Shown piece by piece: positions 7,961 through 16,184 of a stretch of DNA of 64,000 nucleotides. Position numbers and translations under genes: made by a program. The notes beneath the pieces are model-generated. The model searched no databases. It had not been told where the DNA came from and saw only the letters and a list, made by a program, of their open reading frames with translations. This DNA is from Myxococcales bacterium (GTDB lineage Bacteria > Myxococcota_A > Bradymonadia > UBA7976 > UBA1532). Each line of letters starts with the position of its first letter. Position 1 is the stretch's first letter. The DNA is taken from NCBI GenBank assembly GCA_020633465.1, contig JACKDN010000038.1, positions 10,776-74,775 of the forward strand. Reading direction: 5' to 3'.

Positions 7961-9778
7961 ATGAGGCGGACGCGCAGTGTCGCGTGGTGGGCCGCGCTGG
8001 GGGTGCTGCTGGCGCCGCTGGCGGCGGTGGCTCAGGAAGAGAAGACCTTCGTGCAGCAGGTCGACGACGCCTTCGGCACCATCGTCGGCAAGATCGCGCC
8101 GGTGCTGTTCTGGGAGCCGGGCGTCCCGCTGCCGCTGATCGTGCTGGTGCTGCTGTTCGGCGCGCTGTTCTACACCGTCTACCATGGCTTTCTGAACATC
8201 CGTGGCTTCAAGCACGCGCTCGAGATCACCTGGGGCAAGTACGACAACCCCGACGATCCCGGTGAGATCTCCCACTTCCAGGCGCTGACGTCGGCCCTGA
8301 GCGCGACCGTCGGCCTGGGCAACATCGCCGGCGTCGCGGTCGCCGTGTGGTTGGGCGGACCGGGGGCCGTCCTGTGGATGATCCTGCTGGGCATCTTCGG
8401 CATGTCGGCCAAGCTGCACGAGTGCACGCTGGCCCAGCTGTATCGCCTGGTCGACCGCGACGGCACCGTTCACGGCGGGCCGATGTACTACCTGCAGGAG
8501 GGCCTCAAGGAGAAGGGCCTGGGCGCCCTGGGCAAGGTGATGGCGGTCGTCTTCGCCGTCTTCTGCATCCTGGGCTCGTTCGGCGGCGGCAACATGTTCC
8601 AGGCCAACCAGGCCTTCGCCGCGGCCAAGGGCCAGGTCACCTTCCTGTCCGGCGACAACGCCAGCCTGTTCTTCGGCCTGTTCCTGGCGGTGATGGTGGG
8701 CCTGGTCATCATCGGGGGCATCAAGAAGATCGGGCAGGTCACCGAGAAGATCATCCCGCTGATGTGCGGCATCTACCTGGTCGCCGGTGTGGTGGTCATC
8801 ATCACCCACTTCGACCAGGTGCCCGGCGCGGTCGCGGTCATCTTCGGCGAGGCGCTCAACCCCGACGCGCTGTACGGCGGCATCGTCGGCGTCCTGGTGC
8901 AGGGCATCAAGCGCGCGGTCTTCTCGAACGAGGCCGGCGTCGGCTCGGCGGCCATCGCGCACTCGGCGGCCAAGACGGACGAGCCCGCCCGCGAGGGCAT
9001 GGTCGCGATGCTCGGCCCCTTCATCGACACCGTCGTCATCTGCGCGATGACCGGCATCATCCTCGTGGTCAGCGGCGCCTACGACGTCCGCGCCGACATC
9101 GAGACGACCGCCGGGCCCTACGACCTCGAGGCGGGGCAGACGGTGGTGGTCGCCACGCGCGACAAGCACGGCAACGACATCGAGCAGACGGTCACCTTCG
9201 AGGCGGCGGGCTTCTCGAACATCGACGCGGCCACCGCGGCCGAGGTGCAGAAGGCCTTCGACACGCAGCTCGAGGACGTGCGCACGACGGTCACCAAGGC
9301 CGGCACGGTCTACGTGCTGAGCGAGCAGAACAAGCGCATCGAGGTGAAGGACGGCACCGCGCTCGCGGCGCTGGGGCTGGCCGCCTCGGTGACGACCGGC
9401 AACGGCACGGGCGTCGAGATGACCCGCTGGGCCTTCGCCGACACGATGAGCTGGTTCCCGTGGATCCTGGCGATCAGCATCATGCTGTTCGCGTACTCGA
9501 CCATGATCAGCTGGTCGTACTACGGCGAGCGCGCGTGGAACTACCTGTTCGGGCGCGGCCGCGCCTCGACGATGGTCTACCGGTTCATCTTCCTCATCTT
9601 CGTCGTGCTGGGCTCGATGGCCAGCCTGGGCAACGTCATCGACTTCTCGGATCTGATGATCCTGTCGATGGCCTTCCCCAACATCCTCGGCGGCCTGCTG
9701 CTGGCGCCCACGGTCAAGGAGAAGCTGACCGACTACTGGGGCCGCTATCAGCGCAACGAGTTCAAGGTCTACAAGTAG
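7961..9778 (+). CDS. Alanine/glycine:cation symporter family (AGCS) transporter with an inserted domain
   Basis: A 605-residue member of the AGCS family, sodium- or proton-coupled importers of alanine or glycine in the inner membrane. AGGGGGAC precedes the ATG. A Sec-type N-terminal segment (WAALGVLLAPLAAVAQ) precedes the first transport helix. Family signatures include SALSATVGLGNIAGVAVAV and GGPGAVLWM, GGPMYYL, GSFGGGNMFQANQ, SNEAGVGSAAIAHSAAKTDEP and, near the end, SWSYYGERAWNYLFG. Most relatives are about 450-500 residues. The extra length is a hydrophilic stretch of about 100 residues (roughly 370-475, starting near YDVRADIETTAGPYDL) between membrane segments. It looks beta-rich and should face the periplasm. 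The 146-bp upstream gap has TTGACA at 7867 but no clear -10. Confidence 0.92.
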   Translation: MRRTRSVAWWAALGVLLAPLAAVAQEEKTFVQQVDDAFGTIVGKIAPVLFWEPGVPLPLIVLVLLFGALFYTVYHGFLNIRGFKHALEITWGKYDNPDDPGEISHFQALTSALSATVGLGNIAGVAVAVWLGGPGAVLWMILLGIFGMSAKLHECTLAQLYRLVDRDGTVHGGPMYYLQEGLKEKGLGALGKVMAVVFAVFCILGSFGGGNMFQANQAFAAAKGQVTFLSGDNASLFFGLFLAVMVGLVIIGGIKKIGQVTEKIIPLMCGIYLVAGVVVIITHFDQVPGAVAVIFGEALNPDALYGGIVGVLVQGIKRAVFSNEAGVGSAAIAHSAAKTDEPAREGMVAMLGPFIDTVVICAMTGIILVVSGAYDVRADIETTAGPYDLEAGQTVVVATRDKHGNDIEQTVTFEAAGFSNIDAATAAEVQKAFDTQLEDVRTTVTKAGTVYVLSEQNKRIEVKDGTALAALGLAASVTTGNGTGVEMTRWAFADTMSWFPWILAISIMLFAYSTMISWSYYGERAWNYLFGRGRASTMVYRFIFLIFVVLGSMASLGNVIDFSDLMILSMAFPNILGGLLLAPTVKEKLTDYWGRYQRNEFKVYK

Positions 9779-9784
9779 GGACGC

Positions 9785-10630
9785 GTGCCGGAGCTGCCCG
9801 AGGTCGAGTTCGCGGCGCGCCACCTGCGCCGGTGGCTGGTGGGGCGCCGGGTGCTGGGCGTCGTGGCCCAGGCGGGGACGCCCCTGCGCGATCTGACGCC
9901 CCAGGCGCTGGCCGACGGCCTGCGTGGGCGCGTGGCGACCGGCGTGCGGCGGCACGGCAAGCAGCTGTTCGTCGATCTCGACGACGGCGCCGTGTGGGCG
10001 GCGCACCTGGGCATGACCGGCAAGTTCGTGCGCCGCGCGCCGGACGAGGAGCCGCGCGCGGGCAGCCGCGTGCAGCTACGGCTGGCCGACGCCGACTACG
10101 CCCTCGACTTCGTCGACCCCCGCCGCTTCGGGCGGCTGCGGCTGTTCGCGTCGGGCGCCGAGGCGGCCGCCGAGATCGCCCGGCTGGGCCCGGACGCGCT
10201 CGAGCTGTGCGCCGATCCGTCGGCGTTCGCGGCGCGCCTCGGGGCGGCGAAGCCGGCGATCAAGGTGGCGCTGATGGATCAGGCGCGGCTGGCCGGCGTG
10301 GGCAACATCTACGCCTGCGAGGGGCTGCACGACGCGGGCGTCGATCCCTGGGCGCGCGCCTGCGATCTGCCGCCCGCCGCGCTCGAGGCGCTGGCGGTCG
10401 GGGTGCGCGAGGCGATGCTGCAGAGCCTCGCGCGCGAGACCGACGACGAGATCATCTACCTGCAGGCGGCCAAGGCGGCGAACCCGTTCCGCGTGTACGG
10501 GCGGCTCGGCCTCGGCTGCACCTGCTGCGGATCGCCGGTCGAGCGGGGCGTGCAGCAGGGGCGGGCCACCTTCTGGACGCCCGAACGGCAGACCGTCGGC
10601 CGGCCGAAGGGCCGCCGCCGCTCACGCTGA
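9785..10630 (+). CDS. mutM: Formamidopyrimidine-DNA glycosylase (MutM/Fpg) with degenerate zinc finger
   Basis: A 281-residue base-excision repair enzyme that removes 8-oxoguanine and formamidopyrimidines and cleaves the abasic site. It starts at a GTG giving the catalytic N-terminal PELPEVE once the initiator is removed. The beta-clamp lysine lies in RRHGKQLFVDL, the HhH region in VGNIYACEGLHDAGVDP, and the lesion-contact arginine segment in RRFGRLRLF. The C-terminal zinc finger normally has two CxxC pairs. Here the first pair is present (CTCC) but the second, usually in a TFYCxxC context, reads TFWTPERQ, so both cysteines are missing. The fold of the finger is probably kept without zinc, as in the zincless finger of NEIL1. 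The gene follows the symporter by 6 bp. Confidence 0.92.
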   Translation: MPELPEVEFAARHLRRWLVGRRVLGVVAQAGTPLRDLTPQALADGLRGRVATGVRRHGKQLFVDLDDGAVWAAHLGMTGKFVRRAPDEEPRAGSRVQLRLADADYALDFVDPRRFGRLRLFASGAEAAAEIARLGPDALELCADPSAFAARLGAAKPAIKVALMDQARLAGVGNIYACEGLHDAGVDPWARACDLPPAALEALAVGVREAMLQSLARETDDEIIYLQAAKAANPFRVYGRLGLGCTCCGSPVERGVQQGRATFWTPERQTVGRPKGRRRSR

Positions 10631-10643
10631 AGCGACGCCGGCC

Positions 10644-11855
10644 TCACGCGGACGCGAGCGCGTCGTCCACCGCGTCGAGCAGGCGCGGCACCTCGCCGAG
10701 GGCGTTGGGCCAGTGCGGCGCGAAGCGCAGGACGCCGTCGGGCGTGGTGCAGGCCACGCCGCGCTCGCCCAGCGCCGCGGCCAGCCCGGCGACGGTGTGC
10801 GGCGCGGGCGGGCGGACGCCGAGGACGCCGCTGCGCCGCGCGCGATCCGGCGCGCGCAGGCTGGTGAAGCCGCGCTCGATCAGGCCGGCCTCGGCCGCGT
10901 CGTGCCAGCGCTGGACGTGGTCGAAGATGCGCTCGACCCCGAGCTGCGCGATGAGCCCGACGCCCGCCTCCAGCCCCGCGTAGCCCGCGCTGTTGGGCGC
11001 GCCGGCCTCGAGGAAGTCGATCCGCGGGCGGATGGGCTTGTCGTAGCGCAGGCGGCCCGGCTCGAAGAGGAAGTCGGCGGCCTGCTCGTGGCTCAGCCAG
11101 CCGGCCAGCCGGGGGCGCAGGGCCGCGGCGCGGTCCGGCCGCGCGTACAGGAAGCCCGCGCCCTCGAGGCCCATCATCCACTTGTGGCCGCCGCACGCGA
11201 GGTAGTCGACGGCGCCCACGGCCAGCGGCACCACGCCCAGCGCCTGGATGGCGTCGACGCAGATCTGGGCGCCGTGGGCGTGGCAGAGGCCGGTGATCGC
11301 CTCGAGCGGCGCGCGCAGCCCGGTCTGGAACTGCACCGCGCTGATCGCCACCAGCCGCGCGCCCCGGCGCAGCGCCGCCTCGAGCGGGCCCAGGTCGGCG
11401 CCCCCGGGGCGCGCCAGATCGGCGACGGGCAGCGTCACCACCTCGAGCCCGAACGCCGCGGCGGCCTGCTGCCAGGGCGTGACGTTCGTGGGGAACTCGC
11501 CCTCGAAGACGACGACGCGGTCGCCCGCCTGCCAGGGGAAGCACTGCGCGACGGCGATCAACCCCGCGGTGGTGTTGGGCACCAGCCCGATGTCCGCGGG
11601 CGCCGCGCCGATCAGATCGGCCAGCAGCCCCTTCAGCCGGCCGCGCTGCGCGTGCCAGGCGCCGAACGCGCCGACGCCTTCGGTCGCGTAGGCCTCGAGC
11701 GCCGCGGCGACGGCCGCGCGCACCGCGAGCGAGGGCGGCGAGATGGCGGCGTGGTTCGCGTAGATCGGCCAGCGCAGATCGGGGAACAGGCTGCGATCGC
11801 CCAGCGCGGCGCGGTGGGGCGGCGTCGGGGGGGGCTCGGCGGTGGGCAGGCTCAT
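10644..11855 (-). CDS. Class V PLP-dependent aminotransferase family enzyme
   Basis: A 403-residue fold-type I PLP enzyme related to cysteine desulfurases, isopenicillin-N epimerase and kynureninase-like proteins. The Schiff-base lysine lies in CGGHKWMMGLEGAG. Other family segments are YANHAAISPPS near the start, PNTTAGL, VFEGEFPTNVTPW, VDAIQALGVVP (aspartate contacting the PLP ring) and the end GVLRFAPHWPNALGEVPRLL. No cysteine desulfurase active-site loop is obvious, so a desulfurase role is not supported and the substrate is unknown. The ATG at 11855 overlaps the stop of the upstream kinase gene (ATGA), so the two are coupled. It converges with mutM with only 13 bp between the stop codons. 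Confidence 0.85.
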   Translation of the reverse strand: MSLPTAEPPPTPPHRAALGDRSLFPDLRWPIYANHAAISPPSLAVRAAVAAALEAYATEGVGAFGAWHAQRGRLKGLLADLIGAAPADIGLVPNTTAGLIAVAQCFPWQAGDRVVVFEGEFPTNVTPWQQAAAAFGLEVVTLPVADLARPGGADLGPLEAALRRGARLVAISAVQFQTGLRAPLEAITGLCHAHGAQICVDAIQALGVVPLAVGAVDYLACGGHKWMMGLEGAGFLYARPDRAAALRPRLAGWLSHEQAADFLFEPGRLRYDKPIRPRIDFLEAGAPNSAGYAGLEAGVGLIAQLGVERIFDHVQRWHDAAEAGLIERGFTSLRAPDRARRSGVLGVRPPAPHTVAGLAAALGERGVACTTPDGVLRFAPHWPNALGEVPRLLDAVDDALASA

Positions 11856-13738
11856 CGGTCGGCTCTCCGGGGCGCGCGCGTCCCGCGGCGCCAGGCGTCC
11901 GGGCGCCACACCCAGATGCCGTTGATCGTCAAGAGGCCGTTGGCGACGGCCATCAGCAGGTGCACGTGATCGGGCAGCACGCCGGTCAGGGCGTAGGCGG
12001 CCCAACTCGCGGCGGCGGCCGGCCAGAGCCGCCGGTCGATCGTCGCGACGATCAGCGTCAGCGTCAGGCCGGTGACCGCGATGTGCTGGCCCAGCGACAC
12101 CGACGCCGGCACCCCCAGCGCGCGGTTGACGAGGTCGTTGACCACCAGCCCGGCCAGGCAGGTGAACATCGCGGCCAGCAGGCGGCGGTTGACCGCCGTG
12201 CGCATCATCGACGCGCGCCCCCACCAGGTGAGCCCCGCGGCCACGGCCAGGAACACCAGGGGGCCGCCGATGGCTGTTCGGTAGGTGGGCGGCCCCTGGT
12301 CGATCCACTGGCGGGCGACGGGCGAGGCGGTCCAGATGCCGCCCATGACCACCATGAAGAAGGTGCGCGTGCGCTGGCCGGTGAGTGGATCGAGATCGGC
12401 GCGCAGCCGCTCGAGCGACGCGACCCGCGCCCGCGCCGCGCGCGCCTCGGCCTCGGCGGCTTCGACCCGCTTGCGCAGGTCCGGCGCGGGGGCGTCCAGC
12501 TCGCCGAGCAGCGCGCTGGCCGCCGCGGCGTCGCCGTGGGCCAGCTCGTGCTCGACCATGGCGCGCACCGCCCAGCGCAGGCCGTCGCGCGCGCGCTGGT
12601 TCTCGGGCCAGGCCGCCAGCGCCTGCCGGAAGCCGAAGCGGCACTCGCCGAACAGCCGATAGCGCGACACGCGGTCGTCCTCGCCCTCGGCCTGCAGCGA
12701 CGCGGTCAGCTCGGCCAGCCGGCGCTCGGCCTGCGCGGTCAGCAGCGTCGTCGGGCGGCGGTCGAGGAAGCGCTGCAGCTCGGCCCGCACCTCGGCGGCG
12801 CTCGCCGGGCGGTCAGCCGGATCGGGCGCCATCGCCCGCCGGGCCAGCGCCTCGAGCGCGGGCGGCGCGTCCGCGGGGAACACCGGGGCCGAGCGGTGCA
12901 CGCTCTGCACGATCTCGTCCAGCGTCGGCGCGTCGTGCGGCGGCCGATGCGCCAGGACCTCGTACAGCAGCCCGCCCAGCAGGTAGACGTCGGTGCGCTC
13001 GCTCAGCCGCGCGCCCTGCTCGAGCTGCAGCATCTCGGGCGCCATGTAGACCGGCGTGCCGGCCATGTGGACGGCGTCCCGGGCGAGCGGCAGGCGGCCG
13101 CTGCCGTCGTCGGCGAGGCTGACCGCGACGCCCCAGTCCACCAGGTAGGTCTCGCCGTAGGCGCCCACCATCACGTTGGCCGGCTTCAGATCGCGGTGCA
13201 GGATGCCGCGGCTGTGCGCGAACTGAACCGCGGTACAGACCTGCATCAGCGTGCGCAGGTGCCACTCGAGCGGATCGTCGACGCCGAAGCGGGCGCGCAC
13301 CCCGGCGTCGTCGCCGATGAAGCGGGCCCAGGGCTCGCCCTCGATGCGCTTGAGCACGATGCGCGGGGCGCCGGTGGCGTCGAGCCCGATGTCGTACACC
13401 GGCACGACGTTGGGGTGCTCGAGCGTGCCGGTCACCCAGGCCTCGCGCAGCAGGCTGTGCGTGCCGTGATCGCCGCGCGCGTCGGGGCGCAGCGTCTTGA
13501 CCGCCACCTTGCGGCCCAGCGCCACCTGCGTGGCCAGCCGCACCTGGCCCATGCCGCCCTCGCCCAGCACCCCCTCGTCGCGCAGGGCCGCGGCGGGATC
13601 GCGCTGCAGCTGGCCCAGCAGCGCCAGCGCGCCGGCGGGCTGGGCCTCGGGGGGCGGCGGCCGCAACGTGGCCCGGGGCCCGTCGACCAGCGTGGTCGGG
13701 TCGAGGCGGGGCGGCGGTGCGTCGGCGGGCTGAGGCAA
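11852..13738 (-). CDS. Membrane-anchored Ser/Thr protein kinase
   Basis: A protein of about 628 residues with an N-terminal PknB-type kinase domain (about residues 55-325). Motifs are the Gly-loop GEGGMGQVRLA, VAVKTL, HRDLKPANVMV, GTPVYMAPEML and DVYLLGGLLYE. The metal-binding DFG motif reads DWG (YLVDWGVAV), a variant seen in other bacterial kinases. A coiled, Ala/Arg/Glu-rich segment (about 330-455) follows, then about six hydrophobic helices with little loop sequence, ending WRRGTRAPRRADR. The start is uncertain: TTG at 13738 is the only initiator-like codon in frame before the Pro-rich N-terminus. The gene is divergent from the DUF255 gene and coupled to the PLP enzyme downstream, which may be a target or share its signal (inference). 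Confidence 0.85.
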   Translation of the reverse strand: MPQPADAPPPRLDPTTLVDGPRATLRPPPPEAQPAGALALLGQLQRDPAAALRDEGVLGEGGMGQVRLATQVALGRKVAVKTLRPDARGDHGTHSLLREAWVTGTLEHPNVVPVYDIGLDATGAPRIVLKRIEGEPWARFIGDDAGVRARFGVDDPLEWHLRTLMQVCTAVQFAHSRGILHRDLKPANVMVGAYGETYLVDWGVAVSLADDGSGRLPLARDAVHMAGTPVYMAPEMLQLEQGARLSERTDVYLLGGLLYEVLAHRPPHDAPTLDEIVQSVHRSAPVFPADAPPALEALARRAMAPDPADRPASAAEVRAELQRFLDRRPTTLLTAQAERRLAELTASLQAEGEDDRVSRYRLFGECRFGFRQALAAWPENQRARDGLRWAVRAMVEHELAHGDAAAASALLGELDAPAPDLRKRVEAAEAEARAARARVASLERLRADLDPLTGQRTRTFFMVVMGGIWTASPVARQWIDQGPPTYRTAIGGPLVFLAVAAGLTWWGRASMMRTAVNRRLLAAMFTCLAGLVVNDLVNRALGVPASVSLGQHIAVTGLTLTLIVATIDRRLWPAAAASWAAYALTGVLPDHVHLLMAVANGLLTINGIWVWRPDAWRRGTRAPRRADR

Positions 13739-13861
13739 GGCGCATCTCGAGGGGGTTGCGGGCGGAGGGTAGCCGACCGGCGGCCGCGCCTCAACGCCCG
13801 GGCGCGCGCGATGGTTGACAGTCGCTCGTCGCTGCGGTGTGTTGAGCGCGGGGGGGGAGTC

Positions 13862-16165
13862 ATGGGTGCGGACAGATGGGAGGCCGGGAGGCCGCGGGTG
13901 GGGTGGTGGGCCCTGGCGCTGGTGGTGGGCTGCGCGCCGGGCGCGGGGCCGCCCCGCGCGCCGGACGCGGGAGCCGGGACCGCGACCCTGGACGGTGGCC
14001 CGCCGGCCGACGCGTCCTCGCCGGGGGGCGCGGCGCGGGATCCGGCGCTCGAGGCGCGGCTGTGGGCTGCCTACCGCGCCGCGCCGTCGGGCGCGGCCTC
14101 CGGCCCGCGGCACCGTCGACCGGATGGCCGCCCCCTGCACATCAACCGGCTGGTGCTCGAGGCCAGCCCGTACCTGCGCCAGCACGCGCACGATCCGGTC
14201 GACTGGTTCCCCTGGGGCGACGAGGCCTTCGAGCGCGCGCGGCGCCTCGACCGGCCCCTCCTGCTCAGCGTGGGCTACGCGACCTGCCACTGGTGCCACG
14301 TGATGGCCCGGGAGTCCTTCGAGGACCCCGAGATCGCGGCCTACATCAACGCGCACTTCGTGCCGGTGAAGGTCGACCGCGAGACGCGGCCCGACGTCGA
14401 CGCCGTGTACCTGCGGGCGGTCCGCCTGCTGTCGAGCGGCTCCGGCTGGCCGATGACGGCGGTGCTCACCCCCGACGGACAGCCCTTCTTCGCCGGCACC
14501 TACCTGCCGCCCCGCGACGGGGCGCGGGGGGCGCGCAAGGGCCTCTCGACCGTGCTGCGCGAGCTGAGCGCCGCCTACCGCGACGACCGGGCGCGGGTGC
14601 TCGAGCGCGCCGCGCTGATCAGCCGGCGGCTGCGCGCCGACGCCGCGCCCCGACCGCCGGCCGCGGTGCCCGACGTGGGCGCGCTGCGGGCGACCTACCG
14701 CCGCCTGGTGCGCACCTTCGACGCCGCGTCCGGCGGCTTCGGGCGGGGGGCGAAGTTCCCCCGCGCGGCCACGCTGGGCTTCCTGCTGCGGTACGCGCGG
14801 CGGGCACCGGACAGCGAGGCGCGTGCCATCGTGGAGTCGACGCTGAGCCGCATGGCGCAGGGCGGGCTGCGCGATCACCTCGGCGGGGGCTTCCACCGCT
14901 ACACGACCGACCCGCGGTGGCGTGAGCCCCACTTCGAGAAGATGCTGGCCGATCAGGCGCTGCTGGCCGCCCTGTACCTCGAGGCGTCGCAGGCCACCGG
15001 CCGGGCGGACTTCGTCGCGATCGCCCGCGAGACGCTGGCGGCCATGCTGCGCGACTTCGCGTTGCCCGACGGCGGCTTCGCGTCGGCGCTGGACGCCGAG
15101 AGCCTGCGCGCGGACGGCAGCGCGGGCGAGGGCCTCTTCTACACCTGGACCCGGGGCGAGCTGGAGGCCGCGCTGGGGCCGGACGCCGCGGCCTTCGCGG
15201 AGGCCTATCGGGTGGCGCGGCGGGGCACGGTCGAGGGGCGCTCGGTCCTCCGCCGGCCGCTCGACGCGCCCGATCTGACCAACGCGGCCTTCGCCGACGC
15301 GCGGCGGCGGCTGCGGGCCGCGCGCGAGGCGCGGCGCCCGCCGCGGATCGACGCGAAGGTGGTCGTGGCCGCGAACGGCCTCGCGCTGAGCGCGCTGGCC
15401 CGGGCCTCGCTGGCGCTGGACGACGCCGCGCTGCGGGCGCGCGCCGAAGCGCTGGGCGCCTACCTGCTCGATCACGCGCGCCGGCCGGACGGCCGCGTGG
15501 GCCGGCTGGTGCGCGAGGGCGCGCCGCTGGGGCCGGGCTTCCTCGAAGATCACGCTTTCGTCGTGCAGGGGCTGCTGGATCTGTTCGAGGCCACGGGGGC
15601 CCTGCGCTGGCAGACCGCGGCGCGCGCGCTGCAGGCCGCCCAGGACGCGCACTTCGCCGCCCCCGAGGGGGGCTACTTCCACACGGCCGACGATCACGAG
15701 GCGCTGCTCTTGCGGGGCCGGCCCGTCGAGGACGGCGCCGAGCCCTCGGGCAACGCGGTGAGCGCGCTGAACCTGCTGCGGCTGGCCGAGCTGACCGACG
15801 ACGAGGACGCCCGGGCGCGCGCACACGCCCTGTTCGCCGCCTTCGCCGCCCCGACCGGCGCAGGGGCGCCCGGCCTCGAGGGGCTGGTCGGTGCGCTGGA
15901 CTTCGCGCTCGAGCCCGCGCGGCAGGTGGTCGTGGTCGGTCCGGGGCCGGAGGCGCTGATGGCGGTCGTGCGCCGCGCCTTCCTGCCCAACCGGGCCCTG
16001 GTGGTGGTGGGGGCGCCGGCCGACCACCCGCTGGCGGCCGACAAGGTCGCCCGCGAGGGGCGGGCGACGGCCTACGTGTGTCGGCGGGGGCGCTGCGAGC
16101 GGCCGACGACCGATCCCGCCGAGCTCGAGCGGCAGCTCGCGGCCGCGCCGCCGTCGGTCGACTGA
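13862..16165 (+). CDS. DUF255/YyaL-type thioredoxin-domain protein, predicted lipoprotein
   Basis: A 767-residue protein of the YyaL/SPATA20 family: an N-terminal thioredoxin-like DUF255 domain followed by an alpha/alpha toroid. DUF255 hallmarks are NRLVLEASPYLRQHAHDPVDW, WGDEAFERARR, YATCHWCHVMARESFED (CxxC), VPVKVDRETRPDVD and GSGWPMTAVLTPDGQPFFAGTY. The toroid part holds GGLRDHLGGGFHRYTTDPRW, PHFEKMLADQALL and DAESLRADG. Unlike most relatives it starts with a signal peptide and lipobox (ALVVGC), then an Ala/Asp/Pro linker, so it is probably lipid-anchored in the periplasm. The ATG at 13862 has GGGGGAG upstream. TTGACA at 13815 could be a -35 but the -10 is poor. The family's biochemical role is unclear. 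Confidence 0.9.
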   Translation: MGADRWEAGRPRVGWWALALVVGCAPGAGPPRAPDAGAGTATLDGGPPADASSPGGAARDPALEARLWAAYRAAPSGAASGPRHRRPDGRPLHINRLVLEASPYLRQHAHDPVDWFPWGDEAFERARRLDRPLLLSVGYATCHWCHVMARESFEDPEIAAYINAHFVPVKVDRETRPDVDAVYLRAVRLLSSGSGWPMTAVLTPDGQPFFAGTYLPPRDGARGARKGLSTVLRELSAAYRDDRARVLERAALISRRLRADAAPRPPAAVPDVGALRATYRRLVRTFDAASGGFGRGAKFPRAATLGFLLRYARRAPDSEARAIVESTLSRMAQGGLRDHLGGGFHRYTTDPRWREPHFEKMLADQALLAALYLEASQATGRADFVAIARETLAAMLRDFALPDGGFASALDAESLRADGSAGEGLFYTWTRGELEAALGPDAAAFAEAYRVARRGTVEGRSVLRRPLDAPDLTNAAFADARRRLRAAREARRPPRIDAKVVVAANGLALSALARASLALDDAALRARAEALGAYLLDHARRPDGRVGRLVREGAPLGPGFLEDHAFVVQGLLDLFEATGALRWQTAARALQAAQDAHFAAPEGGYFHTADDHEALLLRGRPVEDGAEPSGNAVSALNLLRLAELTDDEDARARAHALFAAFAAPTGAGAPGLEGLVGALDFALEPARQVVVVGPGPEALMAVVRRAFLPNRALVVVGAPADHPLAADKVAREGRATAYVCRRGRCERPTTDPAELERQLAAAPPSVD

Positions 16166-16184
16166 GCCGAGACGGACGAGCGCG

